From Amycolatopsis dendrobii (GTDB taxonomy: Bacteria > Actinomycetota > Actinomycetes > Mycobacteriales > Pseudonocardiaceae): 64,000 nt of DNA. Under the pieces are notes generated by a model. That model was given only the letters and a program-made list of their open reading frames with translations, had not been told where the DNA came from and made no database searches. Positions 1 to 9,600 of this stretch are shown piece after piece (within the stretch, counting starts at the first letter, position 1; every line of letters starts with the position of its first letter). A program made the position numbers and the translations under genes. The stretch spans positions 124,001-188,000 of the forward strand of contig NZ_JACGZW010000013.1 of NCBI RefSeq assembly GCF_014145675.1, given 5' to 3'.

Positions 1-161
1 TGGAATCGGCCGCCGTCCCCTCGTTCTGTTCCGGCCGCAGATCCTGGGAAAACCGCGTAAGGCGTCGTCGCCTGGAATGCTTTTTCGCGGCGCGCCAATA
101 AAGCGTTTTTCTCGCCGCGGCGCCGTGTCAACACTTTCGAACCGGTAATGGCTCGAAAGGA

Positions 162-188
162 GGAGAACGGCGTTCTCCGGTGTTTTTT
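162..188 (+). terminator. Rho-independent terminator-like hairpin
   Basis: An 8-bp perfect inverted repeat (GGAGAACG / CGTTCTCC, 162-169 and 171-178) is followed by a six-T tract at 183-188. In RNA this would fold as a 6-bp stem with a five-base loop. It probably ends a transcript entering from the left edge. Bases 1-160 hold no ORF I can support. Confidence 0.6.
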
Positions 189-214
189 CCTGTTCCGTTC
201 CGTGCGGTCGCTCC

Positions 215-226
215 TAGGCTCGCCGC
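215..226 (+). promoter_or_regulatory. Leaderless promoter (-10 TAGGCT) for the MetE-like gene
   Basis: TAGGCT at 215-220 fits the actinobacterial TANNNT -10 element. It is followed by six bases and then the ATG at 227. There is no Shine-Dalgarno sequence, so the transcript probably starts at or next to the start codon. No convincing -35 is visible. Confidence 0.5.
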
Positions 227-1345
227 ATGACCATTCCTTCCGAACCCATCGGCAGCATCCCGCGTTCGCCCGAATTGCTCGGCGCTCTCGCCGCGCGCGA
301 AAGCGGGCAGCTCGGCGACGCGGCCTTCGCCTCCGTTCTCGACCGGGCCGTGCGCGAGACCATCGAAACGCAAGCGAGCCTGGGCGCGACCGTGGTCACC
401 GACGGCGAGCAGCGCAAACCCAGCTTCGTCACCTACCCGATCGCGGGCTCGGGGAACCTTTCCGCGGACGGCGTCGTCATCCCGTTCGCCGACGGCCACC
501 AGCGGCAGCTGCCCTGTCTGACTTCCGGGCCGTTCCGCTACCAGGAGCACGCCGAGCGCTATGTGCGGGCCGCCCGGCAGTGCACGAACCTGCCGGTGAA
601 ACAAGCGGTGATCGCGCCTTCCGCGCTGTCGCTGCTTTACCCGGCGTCCGGGATCGACGGCTATTCGCGCGAGAATTTCCTCGACGACCTTGCCGACGGG
701 GCCGAGGCCGATATCCGGGGCTGCCTGGACGCGGGCGCGCACGTCGTCCAGCTGGATTTCACCGAGGGGCGCCTGTCGCTCAAGCTCGATCCCAGCGGCC
801 AGGTGCTGCGCGATTTCGTCGCGCTGAACAACCGGGTCCTGGAGAGGTTCAGCGAATCCGAGCGGGCGCGGATCGGCGTCCACACCTGCCCCGGCGGCGA
901 TCTCGACTCGACGCACAGCCTCGACGTCGACTACGCCGACCTGCTGCCGGCGCTGTTCCGGCACACCGTCGGCAATTTCTATCTCCAGCTGGCCGGCGAG
1001 CCCGATCCGGACCGGGTCCTGCGCGTCATCGCGGACCAGCTCCGGCCGGGAATCCGGGTGTTCGTCGGGGTAATCGACCCGATCGATCCGCAGGTGGAGA
1101 CGGCCGAAGAGGTGCGCGACCGGGTGCTGCGCGCCGCCCGCTGCCTCCCGGCGGAGCAGCTGGGGACTTGCGACGACTGCGGGTTTTCCCCGTTCGCGGA
1201 CGACCAGTCGACCTCGCGGCGGACGGCCTTCGCCAAGATTCGCGCGCGGCTGGAAGGCACTGCGCTCGCGGCGGACCAGCTCGGGGTCGGGTTTCCGGCT
1301 GCCCGCAACGGCCAGGATGCGCACCAGGCCGCCGCTGTCGACTGA
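227..1345 (+). CDS. Cobalamin-independent methionine synthase (MetE) C-terminal domain-like protein
   Basis: This 372-residue protein matches the C-terminal catalytic barrel of B12-independent methionine synthase and lacks the N-terminal half of full MetE (about 760 residues). The expected zinc ligands are visible: H219 and C221 in a HTCPGGD motif, E258 in LQLAGEPD, and C318 in a CDDCGF motif. Single-domain relatives transfer methyl or alkyl groups to thiols, and the family includes archaeal MetE and epoxyalkane:coenzyme M transferase. The substrate here cannot be read from sequence. The ATG at 227 is chosen because a leaderless -10 sits just upstream. It is a separate unit from the operon starting at 1637. 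Confidence 0.8.
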   Translation: MTIPSEPIGSIPRSPELLGALAARESGQLGDAAFASVLDRAVRETIETQASLGATVVTDGEQRKPSFVTYPIAGSGNLSADGVVIPFADGHQRQLPCLTSGPFRYQEHAERYVRAARQCTNLPVKQAVIAPSALSLLYPASGIDGYSRENFLDDLADGAEADIRGCLDAGAHVVQLDFTEGRLSLKLDPSGQVLRDFVALNNRVLERFSESERARIGVHTCPGGDLDSTHSLDVDYADLLPALFRHTVGNFYLQLAGEPDPDRVLRVIADQLRPGIRVFVGVIDPIDPQVETAEEVRDRVLRAARCLPAEQLGTCDDCGFSPFADDQSTSRRTAFAKIRARLEGTALAADQLGVGFPAARNGQDAHQAAAVD

Positions 1346-1636
1346 ATATCGCGTGGCGCAAGGGAAATCCGCCGGGCGGTGACTACGCACGGTGTTTTTC
1401 CGTGCCTGGATCGGGGCAAGCGGGGGCACGACCGGGGCGGCGGCCGTGACCCGCGGCCGAGTGCGCGCGGCGAACCGGGCCGGATTCCCGGCCACGAAAG
1501 GGAAAAGTACTGCCGGCCGGGTGTTTCCGGCCGGGTTTCGCCGGAACGGATGGTCCTGCGGTAACAGGGCGCGTTCTCAGCGCTACTGGTTGTAACGTCA
1601 CTCGTCGGCAGTCAGCCCGGACGGCGAAGGGGAGAG
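1346..1636. other. Intergenic region before the enediyne-type operon
   Basis: These 291 bases hold no gene I can support. A hairpin with six-base arms GCACGG/CCGTGC (1387-1392, 1400-1405) and a T-rich loop follows the MetE-like gene and may be a weak terminator. The promoter of the operon at 1637 should lie in the right half, but I see no strong -10/-35 pair or clear operator. A purine-rich GGGGAG sits just before the ATG at 1637. Confidence 0.4.
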
Positions 1637-2905
1637 ATGACGTTTCCGAGAATCGGCGGCGGCGCGGTGGCGCTGCGGACGGCGCGGGCTTTCGCGGTCC
1701 TCGCCGGACGGTCGCTGCTGCTGGGACCGGCGACGGCAGCGGCGTGGCTGCGCGGCGAACGGTTCGACCGAGACGCCTGGCTGGCGGACACGGTGGCGGC
1801 GCTCGGCCCGGCGTTCGTGAAGGCTGCCCAGCTTTTGAGCACCCGGGCGGACATTCTGCCGCCTCGGACATGTCGCGCGCTTTCCCGGCTGCACGACCAG
1901 GTTCGCCCGGCTCCGCCGCGCACGCTGCCGCCCGCGCTGAGGTTCGGCGCGGGGGTGCCGCGGCTGGTCGGGGCGGGCAGCATCGCCTGCGTGTACCGGG
2001 TGGACCTCCCGGACGGCCAGGCGGTCGCGGCCAAGGTGCGCAGGCCGGGGATCGTCCGGTCCCTTTCGGCCGATCTCGCGATGCTGGAACGAGGCGCACG
2101 GGTGGCGGCCCGGCTGCCGGTGCTGCGCGGCGTGCCGGTCACCGCCGTCGCCGCGCAGCTCGCCGAGAGCATTCGCGCGCAACTGGACTTCGGAAGGGAA
2201 GCGGAGCGGCTCGAAGGCTTCCGGAAAGCGCTCAGCGTCGCGGACGGAGTGACCGTGCCCGGAGTGCGCCCCGGACTGTCCACTGAGGACATTCTGGTGA
2301 TGGACTTCCTGGACGGCCTGGCGCGTCGCCGTCCGGAGGAACTCGGCGAGGCGGAGCGCCGGAACGCGGTCGTCACGGCGTTGCGCGCGGTGTACCGGAT
2401 GCTCTTCCTGGACGGCGTGGTCCACTGCGATCTGCACCCCGGCAATCTCTACTTCCGCGAAGACGGCTCGATCGTCGTGCTGGACGCGGGTTTCACCGTC
2501 CAGCTGTCCGAACCCGCGCGGGAGAAGTTCGCGGCGTTCTTCTACTGCATGAGCCAGGGCGACGGCGAAGCCTGCGCCGACATCGTGCTGTCGACGGCGA
2601 AGGCTCCGCCCGGTTCCGACACCGCGAGGTTCCGCGCCGACCTTGCCGCGCTGGTGGCGGAACACACCGGACGCAGCGCGGCCGACTTCGACCTGGTTTC
2701 CTTCGCCGCCAGGCTGTTCGACCTCCAACGCGGGCACGGTCTCCACGCCGATCCGCAGTTCGTGTTCCCGATTCTGTCCCTGCTGGTCCTGGAGGGCACA
2801 GTGCGCGAGTTCCATCCCGACGTCGACTTCCAGCGCGAAGCCCGGCCCATGCTGGTCACCGCCTTGATGGAACGCGTCGTGGCCGTGCCCCAGGAAACGC
2901 GGTGA
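1637..2905 (+). CDS. AarF/ABC1/UbiB-type atypical kinase, first gene of the enediyne-type operon
   Basis: This 422-residue UbiB-family protein kinase-like ATPase has the family hallmarks in slightly altered form. K62 lies in VKAAQLLSTRADILP (the KxGQ motif, here KAAQ). An Ala/Gly-rich nucleotide loop VGAGSIACVYR precedes the ATP lysine K133 in VAAKVRRPG. The catalytic loop is HCDLHPGN (D265, N270) and the metal motif is DAG (D283). All catalytic positions look intact. Known UbiB/COQ8 proteins support metabolism of membrane-embedded polyprenyl or quinone intermediates. Its stop overlaps the start of the DUF1702 gene, so it is co-translated with the cassette. A role in handling a greasy polyene intermediate at the membrane is my inference. 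Confidence 0.85.
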   Translation: MTFPRIGGGAVALRTARAFAVLAGRSLLLGPATAAAWLRGERFDRDAWLADTVAALGPAFVKAAQLLSTRADILPPRTCRALSRLHDQVRPAPPRTLPPALRFGAGVPRLVGAGSIACVYRVDLPDGQAVAAKVRRPGIVRSLSADLAMLERGARVAARLPVLRGVPVTAVAAQLAESIRAQLDFGREAERLEGFRKALSVADGVTVPGVRPGLSTEDILVMDFLDGLARRRPEELGEAERRNAVVTALRAVYRMLFLDGVVHCDLHPGNLYFREDGSIVVLDAGFTVQLSEPAREKFAAFFYCMSQGDGEACADIVLSTAKAPPGSDTARFRADLAALVAEHTGRSAADFDLVSFAARLFDLQRGHGLHADPQFVFPILSLLVLEGTVREFHPDVDFQREARPMLVTALMERVVAVPQETR

Positions 2906-3837
2906 TGCCCGGCGTCATGGCCCGGGCGCTGCGCCAGGACCTGCGGCAGGTCGATTTCGGGCTGCGCCGGTTCCGGCTTCGCCCCGGCCCTGCCCGCGGT
3001 GTCCTGGAGGCGTCCGGGCGAGCGTTCCTGACCGGGCTGAACGCCTCGGTCGAACCGGGCCGGGACGCGCTCGGGCAGCGGGTGTCCGCGCTCGAACCGG
3101 AGCTGCGCGGGTTCGCCTTCGAGGGCGCGGGAATGGGCTGCGCCCTGCTGGACCTGCTCCTCCCGGCCCGGCGCGGACGGGTCGCCGCCCTGCTGAACGG
3201 ACCGGCCGCGGACTATCCGCACCTCGTGCACGTCGGCATCGGCTGGGCCTACGCCCGGCTGAGGCTGCGCCCGTCGCGGAGCGCGGGAACGGATCCGTTG
3301 CTGCGGTGGCTGGCCTGGGACGGATTCGGCTTCCACCAAGGGTTTTTCCACACCGACCGGGCAGTCGGCCGCCATCGCGTCGAACCCGGGGTCGGGTCCG
3401 GACCGCGGCGGATCCGCGACCAGGGGCTCGGCCGGGCGCTGTGGTTCTGCGAATGCGCCGACCCCGACGGCGTCGCGTTGCGGATCGCGGAATTCCCGGT
3501 CGAACGGCGGCCGGACCTGTGGAGCGGAATCGGCCTCGCCGCGACGTACGCGGGCGGCGCCGACGCCGGGGAACTCGCCCGCCTCGCCGACCTGTCCGGG
3601 CCGTTCCGCGCTCATCTGGCGCAGGGTTGCGCGTTCGCCTGCGCCGCCCGGCGGGTCAGCGGAATCGTGCCCGCGCACACGGACAAAGCGGCCGAGGTGC
3701 TGGCCGGGACCAGCACCGGCGTCGCCGCGGACTGGACCGACCGGGCGCTCGGACGCCTGCCCGCTCCGTCCACGCTCGCGCATTACCAGCGCTGGCGCGC
3801 GGAAATCCGGTATCTCTGGGAGAGGAAGAGCCGATGA
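2902..3837 (+). CDS. unbL: DUF1702 family protein, enediyne E3 / UnbL
   Basis: This 311-residue protein has the DUF1702 pattern: GAGMGCALLDLL near residue 75, then VHVGIGWAYAR, a WDGFGFHQGFF segment and RDQGLGRALWF. DUF1702 proteins are the E3/UnbL member of the conserved enediyne cassette. They act on the PksE-derived polyene, and the precise reaction is not settled to my knowledge. The start is GTG 2902, overlapping the upstream stop, or ATG 2905 directly after it. The downstream gene starts inside its stop (ATGA at 3834). Neighbour identity and family both point to enediyne-type chemistry. Confidence 0.85.
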   Translation: MMPGVMARALRQDLRQVDFGLRRFRLRPGPARGVLEASGRAFLTGLNASVEPGRDALGQRVSALEPELRGFAFEGAGMGCALLDLLLPARRGRVAALLNGPAADYPHLVHVGIGWAYARLRLRPSRSAGTDPLLRWLAWDGFGFHQGFFHTDRAVGRHRVEPGVGSGPRRIRDQGLGRALWFCECADPDGVALRIAEFPVERRPDLWSGIGLAATYAGGADAGELARLADLSGPFRAHLAQGCAFACAARRVSGIVPAHTDKAAEVLAGTSTGVAADWTDRALGRLPAPSTLAHYQRWRAEIRYLWERKSR

Positions 3838-5747
3838 GACCTTTTCTGCGCCGGCATCTGGCCCGTGTGGTCGCGCTGTTCGGCTGCGCGGCGGTCTTCG
3901 CGTTCACGGTCGTTCCGCAGTCGTCCTCGGCCGAGCGAGCCGAACTGGCACACCAGTTCTCGTTCGCCGCGGCACCGGTCAGCCCGGACAACGCACCCGG
4001 CGGACGGCACGTGCGCACCGTCGCCCCGGCCTACGAGCAGATCCGGTCGTGGATCTCCTCGGTGGGCGCGGCGACCGCCCTGTTCGCCGCGGACGGCGGC
4101 CCGGTCGCGCACGACGTCTGCCTGGTAGATCCCCGTACCGACACGGTCACCGTGGAACCCGCCCCCGGCACCGGCGCGCGCTACCAGCCGTTCACGCTGA
4201 CCCCGACCGGGCTGGAGATGCCGTCCTTCGCGGCTCCGATGGGCTGCCTGCCCGCGGACGTCGACGAGACCGGCCGCCAGGACGTCATCGTCTATTACTG
4301 GGGCCGTTCTCCGGTCGTCTTCGAGCGTATGCCCGGGGCCACGCCGTCCGCGGCGGCGTTCCGGCCGCGCGAGCTGGTCAGCCCGTGGCGGGTCTGGAAC
4401 ACCAACTCGGCCACGATCGGCGATTTCGACGGTGACGGCCACCCCGATCTCGTGTTCGGCAACTATTTCCCGGACGGCGCGCGCGTGCTCGACCCGAGCG
4501 CGCACCAGCCGGAACTGATGATGAACGATTCGCTGTCCCACGCCGCCAACGGCGGCACGCTCCGGCTGTTCCGCTCCGCTGGTTCCGGACGGTTCGCCGA
4601 GGCGCCCGACGCTTTCCCGCCGGGCACCCGAACCGGGTGGGCGCTCGCGCTCGGCGCCCAGGACATCGGCGGCCGAGGGCTGCCGGATCTGTACGTCGCC
4701 AACGACTTCGGCCCTGACCATCTGCTGGTCAATGAATCGACTCCGGGCCGCGTCGCGTTCCGTGCGGCGACGGGAACCAGGCACGCGACGACGCCGAAGT
4801 CGAAGGTGCTGGGCAACGATTCGTTCAAGGGCATGGGCGTGGCCTTCGCCGACCTCGACGCGAAGGGCGTTCCGGACATCCTGGTCAGCAACATCACCGA
4901 GCCGTACGCGTTGCAGGAAAGCAACTTCGCCTACCAGTCCACTATGGATCGAGCCGGAACAGCCGCTCGATTGCGCGAGGGCGTGGCACCCTACGACGAC
5001 CGCAGCGAGGACCTCGGATTGTCCCGCACCGGATGGTCGTGGGACGTCAAGGCCGCCGACTTCGCCAACTCCGGTTCCGACGAGGTCATGCACGCGACCG
5101 GGTTCGTCGCGGGCGAGGCGAACCGGTGGGCGCAGTTGCAGGAGACCGCGATGTCGAACGACCTCGTGCTCAGCCATCCCGCGCTGTGGCCGCGATTCAC
5201 CGAGGGCGCCGAACTGTCCGGCCACGACCACAACTCGTTTTTCGCCCGCGGCTCGGACGGCCGCTACGTGAACGTCGCGGACCAGGTCGGCGTCGGAACC
5301 GACGCGGTCAGCCGCGCGTTCGCGGTCGGCGACGTGGACGGTGACGGGCGGCTCGACTTCGTCGTCGCCAATCAGTGGGCGCCGTCCGCTTTGTACCGCA
5401 ACACCTCGCCAGCCGGTGCATTTCTCGGACTGCGCTTGCGAAAACCTGTCGGCGGCAACGCGTGCGGGACAGGCGGGCCGATCTCGCCTGCCATCGGGGC
5501 CGAGGCCGAGGTCGCCGCGCCAGGCGGAGGGAAGCGGCTGGAACAGGTGTACCCGGCCAATGGGCACAACGGCGTCAACGCCCCTGACCTGCACTTCGGC
5601 CTGGGCAGCCAGCCGCCTTCCGCGGTGCCGGTCCGCCTGGCGTGGCGGGACGGCTGCGGACACCGCCACGACGGTTCGGTGTCGCTCCCGCCCGGCTGGC
5701 ACCAGCTGCGGCTCAACCCCGACGGCACCATCGAGGAGGACCGGTGA
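3834..5747 (+). CDS. unbV: ASPIC/UnbV-type VCBS-repeat protein, enediyne E4 / UnbV
   Basis: This 637-residue protein has an N-terminal membrane or signal segment (residues about 10-28) and a beta-propeller-like body. The FG-GAP/VCBS calcium loops are at D197-FDGDGHPD, D340-LDAKGVPD and D500-VDGDGRLD. The C-terminal part carries the ASPIC/UnbV signature, with a YPANGHNG motif and an LHFGLG strand. CRTAC1/UnbV proteins are the E4 member of enediyne cassettes. The signal-like N-terminus suggests an extracytoplasmic or membrane-anchored location. It overlaps E3 upstream by ATGA and E5 downstream by GTGA (5744). Confidence 0.87.
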   Translation: MRPFLRRHLARVVALFGCAAVFAFTVVPQSSSAERAELAHQFSFAAAPVSPDNAPGGRHVRTVAPAYEQIRSWISSVGAATALFAADGGPVAHDVCLVDPRTDTVTVEPAPGTGARYQPFTLTPTGLEMPSFAAPMGCLPADVDETGRQDVIVYYWGRSPVVFERMPGATPSAAAFRPRELVSPWRVWNTNSATIGDFDGDGHPDLVFGNYFPDGARVLDPSAHQPELMMNDSLSHAANGGTLRLFRSAGSGRFAEAPDAFPPGTRTGWALALGAQDIGGRGLPDLYVANDFGPDHLLVNESTPGRVAFRAATGTRHATTPKSKVLGNDSFKGMGVAFADLDAKGVPDILVSNITEPYALQESNFAYQSTMDRAGTAARLREGVAPYDDRSEDLGLSRTGWSWDVKAADFANSGSDEVMHATGFVAGEANRWAQLQETAMSNDLVLSHPALWPRFTEGAELSGHDHNSFFARGSDGRYVNVADQVGVGTDAVSRAFAVGDVDGDGRLDFVVANQWAPSALYRNTSPAGAFLGLRLRKPVGGNACGTGGPISPAIGAEAEVAAPGGGKRLEQVYPANGHNGVNAPDLHFGLGSQPPSAVPVRLAWRDGCGHRHDGSVSLPPGWHQLRLNPDGTIEEDR

Positions 5748-6676
5748 CCAAATCGCCGAGCGAACGCCGTTCCGCTGCCCTGCGCCGGTTCGGCGCGTCG
5801 ATCACCGTGCTGACCGTGCTCGGGCACACCGTGCTCGGCTTCGAACAGGCGTATCTCACCCCGGTGGTCGCCGTCTTCGCCGCGCTGACCGCGGAGATCG
5901 TGCTGGAGTCGGTGGAGGCCGCGACAGCCCGGCGCCGCCCGCGCTACCTCGGCAAACCCGGCGCGGTGGCCGACTTCCTGCTTCCCGCCTACATCACCGG
6001 CATGGCGTGCGCGATGCTGCTGTACGCCAACGACCGGTTCATGCCGACAGTGCTCGCCTCGGTGGTCGGTGTCGCTTCGAAATACGTCGTGCGTGTGCGG
6101 ATCGGCGGCAAGAGCAGGCATGTGCTGAACCCGAGCAACGTCGGGATCGTCGTCGTCCTGCTGCTGTTCGGCTGGGTCGGCATCGCGCCGCCGTACGAGT
6201 TCACCGAATGGGTCACCGGCTGGTGGGGCGCGATCGTGCCCGCCGTGCTGCTGATCGCCGGGACCATGCTCAACGCCAAGCTCACCGGCAAGGTCCCGCT
6301 GATCCTCGGCTGGGTCGGCGGCTTTCTCGGCCAAGCCCTGGTGCGCGCGCTGTTCACCGACATTTCGCTGGTCAGCGCGGTACTGCCGATCACCGGGACG
6401 GCGTTCGTCCTGTTCACCAACTACATGATCACCGACCCGGGCACCACGCCGTCCTCGCGACGGAACCAGGTGTGCTTCGGGCTCGCCACCGCCGTGGTGT
6501 ACGGCGTGCTCGTGCAATTCCACGTCGTGTTCGGCCTGTTCTTCGCGCTGACGATCACCTGCGCGCTGCGGGCCGTGGTGCTCGCGGTCGCCGCCCGGAA
6601 GAGTCCGCAGTGGACGGTCCTGGTCCCGGCGCAGCGCACCGCCGCCGAACCGATGCCGGCCCGGGAACCCGCATGA
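5744..6676 (+). CDS. unbU: RnfD-like integral membrane protein, enediyne E5 / UnbU
   Basis: The GTG start at 5744 overlaps the E4 stop and gives a 310-residue protein with about eight to ten hydrophobic helices. It resembles RnfD/NqrB-type electron-transport subunits. The flavin-attachment-like region is SRHVLNPSNVGI (residues about 125-136), followed by TNYMITDPGTTPSS (around residue 230), the segment that in RnfD carries a covalent FMN on Thr. E5/UnbU is the membrane member of the cassette and may feed electrons to desaturation chemistry, which is an inference. No other Rnf subunit is present, so it is not part of an Rnf complex. Confidence 0.85.
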   Translation: MTKSPSERRSAALRRFGASITVLTVLGHTVLGFEQAYLTPVVAVFAALTAEIVLESVEAATARRRPRYLGKPGAVADFLLPAYITGMACAMLLYANDRFMPTVLASVVGVASKYVVRVRIGGKSRHVLNPSNVGIVVVLLLFGWVGIAPPYEFTEWVTGWWGAIVPAVLLIAGTMLNAKLTGKVPLILGWVGGFLGQALVRALFTDISLVSAVLPITGTAFVLFTNYMITDPGTTPSSRRNQVCFGLATAVVYGVLVQFHVVFGLFFALTITCALRAVVLAVAARKSPQWTVLVPAQRTAAEPMPAREPA

Positions 6677-9600
6677 CCCGCCGCGAACCCGGCGAGCCGA
6701 TCGCGATCGTCGGGATGGCCTGCCGCTACCCGGACGCGGCCGACCCGGCGCAGCTGTGGGAAACCGTGCTCCACCAGCGCCGCGCGTTCCGGCGGTTGCC
6801 GCCCGGACGGCTGGATCTGGCGGATTACTGGAGCGCCGACGCGAGCGTCCCGGACCGGACGTACAGCACCCAGGCCGCGGTGCTGGCGGACTGGGAGTTC
6901 GACCGGGAGGCGTTCCGGATCCCCGGCTCGACCTTCCGCGCCGCCGACCCCGCGCACTGGCTGGCGCTGGAAACCGCGGACCGGGCGCTGGCCGACGCGG
7001 GTCATCCGGCGGGCGCCGGCCTGGACGCCGACCGGGTGGCCGTCGTCGTCGGCAACAGCCTGACCGGCGAAATGACCCGCGCCCGGACGCTGCGGCTGCG
7101 CTGGCCCTACGTTCGCGACGTCCTGCGCTCGACGCTGCCCGAGGCCGACCTCGCAGAGGTCGAAAAGCGGTACCTGGCGGCATTTCCCGAGGTCGGGGAC
7201 GAGACGCTGGCCGGAAGCCTCGCCAACACCATCGCGGGCCGCATCTGCAACCACTTCGGTTTCCACGGCGGCGGGTACACCGTGGACGGTGCGTGCGCCT
7301 CGTCGATGCTCGCGGTGATCACCGCCTGCCGGGCGTTGCGAGACGGCGGCGCCGATTTCGCGCTGGCCGGGGGAGTGGACCTGTCGCTCGACCCGTTCGA
7401 GCTGGTCGGCTTCGCCAAGACCGGTGCGCTGGCTGCCGAGGAGATGCGGATTTACGACGAGCGTTCGGCGGGTTTCTGGCCGGGCGAGGGCTGCGGAATG
7501 CTCGCGCTCGCCCGCGCCGAAGACGCCCGCGCGGCGGGATTGCCGGTGTACGCGGAAATCCTCGGCTGGGGCGTCTCCTCGGACGGCCGCGGCGGTATCA
7601 CCCGGCCCGAGGCGGACGGACAACTGCTCGCGCTGCGCCGTGCGGGCGAGATGGCCGGGATCGAGCACGCCGAGATCGGACTCTACGAGGGACACGGCAC
7701 CGGAACGGCGGTCGGCGACCTCGTCGAGCTGACGGCGCTGAACCGGGTCCGGTCCGGGCCCTCGTCGGCCGCCGCGCTCGGCTCGGTCAAAGCGAACATC
7801 GGGCACACCAAGGCCGCCGCTGGAGCCGCTGGGGTGCTCAAGGCCGCGCTGAGCGTGTCTTCGGGGCTGCTGCCGCCGACCACCGGCTGCGCGACCCCGC
7901 ATCCGGCACTCGGCGAGACCCTGCGGGTGCTGTCGGCGGCGGAGCCCTGGCCGGAAGGCCGCCGGTTCGCCGGGGTGAGCGCGATGGGGTTCGGCGGCAT
8001 CAACACCCACGTCGTGCTGGGCACCCCGACGCGGACCCGGCCGGTGCGGTCTCCGGTGGCCGATCGGTCGACTCCGGAATTCGACGTCCTCGCCGTCAGC
8101 GGGCCGGACCCGGCGCGCGTCGCTGCCGAACTGACCCGGATCGCCGAAGCGGCACCGCGGCTGTCGCGAGCCGAACTGCACGACCTCGCCTGCCAGTACG
8201 GCCGCCAGGACGCCGCCGGGCCAGTCCGGGCCGCACTGGTCGCCCGCACCCCGGCTGAGCTGGGCTCGCTCGCCGCCCGCGCGGCAGCCGAGGTGCCGAC
8301 GCTGACCCACGGCCGACTGTCGAGGTCTCCGGGCTGCTGGCTGGGCAACGCCGTGCCAGGCCGGGTCGCGCTGCTGTTCCCCGGACAGGGCGCGAGCGGC
8401 GCGGAACCGGCCGACACCACGCTCGCTCAGCCCACGATCTACCGGGCGTGCGCCTCGGCGCTTGCGCGGCTCGACGAACTGGGCGTGACCGCGAGCGCCG
8501 CGATCGGACACAGTCTCGGCGAACTGGCCGCGCTCACGTGGGCGGGCTGTCTGTCCACCGAGGACGGTGAACGGCTGGCCGTCGAACGCGGCCGGATCAT
8601 GGGCACGTACGGCAGGCCCGGCACCGGAATGCTGGCTGTCGCGGCGAGTGCGGCCGAGGCGCAGGCGCTCTGCACCGGGACCGATGTCGTGCTGGCCGCC
8701 GACAACTCCGCTCTGTCGCAGGTGCTTTCCGGTTCCGTGGAAGAACTCCGGATGGTGGCGGACACGGCCGAGCAGCACGGTTTCCGCGTCTCCTGGCTGC
8801 CCGTGTCCCACGGCTTCCACAGCCCCGCCATGGTTGCCTGTATCAAGCCGTGGCGTGCTTTCCTCAAGGGAATGGCTCTCGCTCCGGTGCGGCGCACGAT
8901 GGTGTCCACTGTGCACGGCCGACCGCTCACCGAGGAGGACGATCTCGTCGAACTGCTCGTCCGGCAGTTGTGCGCGCCGGTGCAGTTCCGGGCCGCCGTA
9001 CAGGCCGTCGACGCGGACTTGTTCGTCGAAGCGGGCCCCGGCCGTGCGTTGAGTGCGCTGGCCGGGCGGGCGGCGGTCAGCCTGGACATCGGCGAAGCCG
9101 GCGACCGCGCGTCCGCTGATTCCGCCGCCGCGCTGTTCGCCGCCGGAGCCGTCGCGGACCTCGTCCGCTGGTTCGCCGGACGAGCCGCCCGTCCCATCGA
9201 GCTCGACCGCGAACCGGAGTTCCTGACGAACCCGTGTTCGGCGGCGCCCTCGGAGATCCCCGCCCCGCGAGAGGCGCTCGACGCCGCGCCGGCTCGCGAC
9301 GCCGCCGCGACGATCACCGGCCTGCTCGCCGAGGCCACCGAACTCGATGCGGCGCTCATCGGCTCCGACGCCCGCCTGCTCGCCGACCTCAACCTGAGTT
9401 CGCTGCGGGCTACCCAACTCGTCGTCGAGGCGGCGTCGGCGCTCGGCCGGAAGCTGCCGTCGGTGTCGATGGCGTTCGCGGACAGTTCGGTCGGCGAGGT
9501 GATCGCGGAGATCGAACGGCTCCCGGAGACCGCCGAACCCGATGCGGAGACGCCGGGCGTGCGGCCCTGGACCGGCTGTTTCGCCGAGGTCCTGGCGCCG

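Noticed and set aside
128..1495. Long open frames on both strands around the MetE-like gene
   Set aside because: Only the frame from 227 has zinc-ligand motifs and a promoter-placed start. The others are Arg-rich mirror frames.
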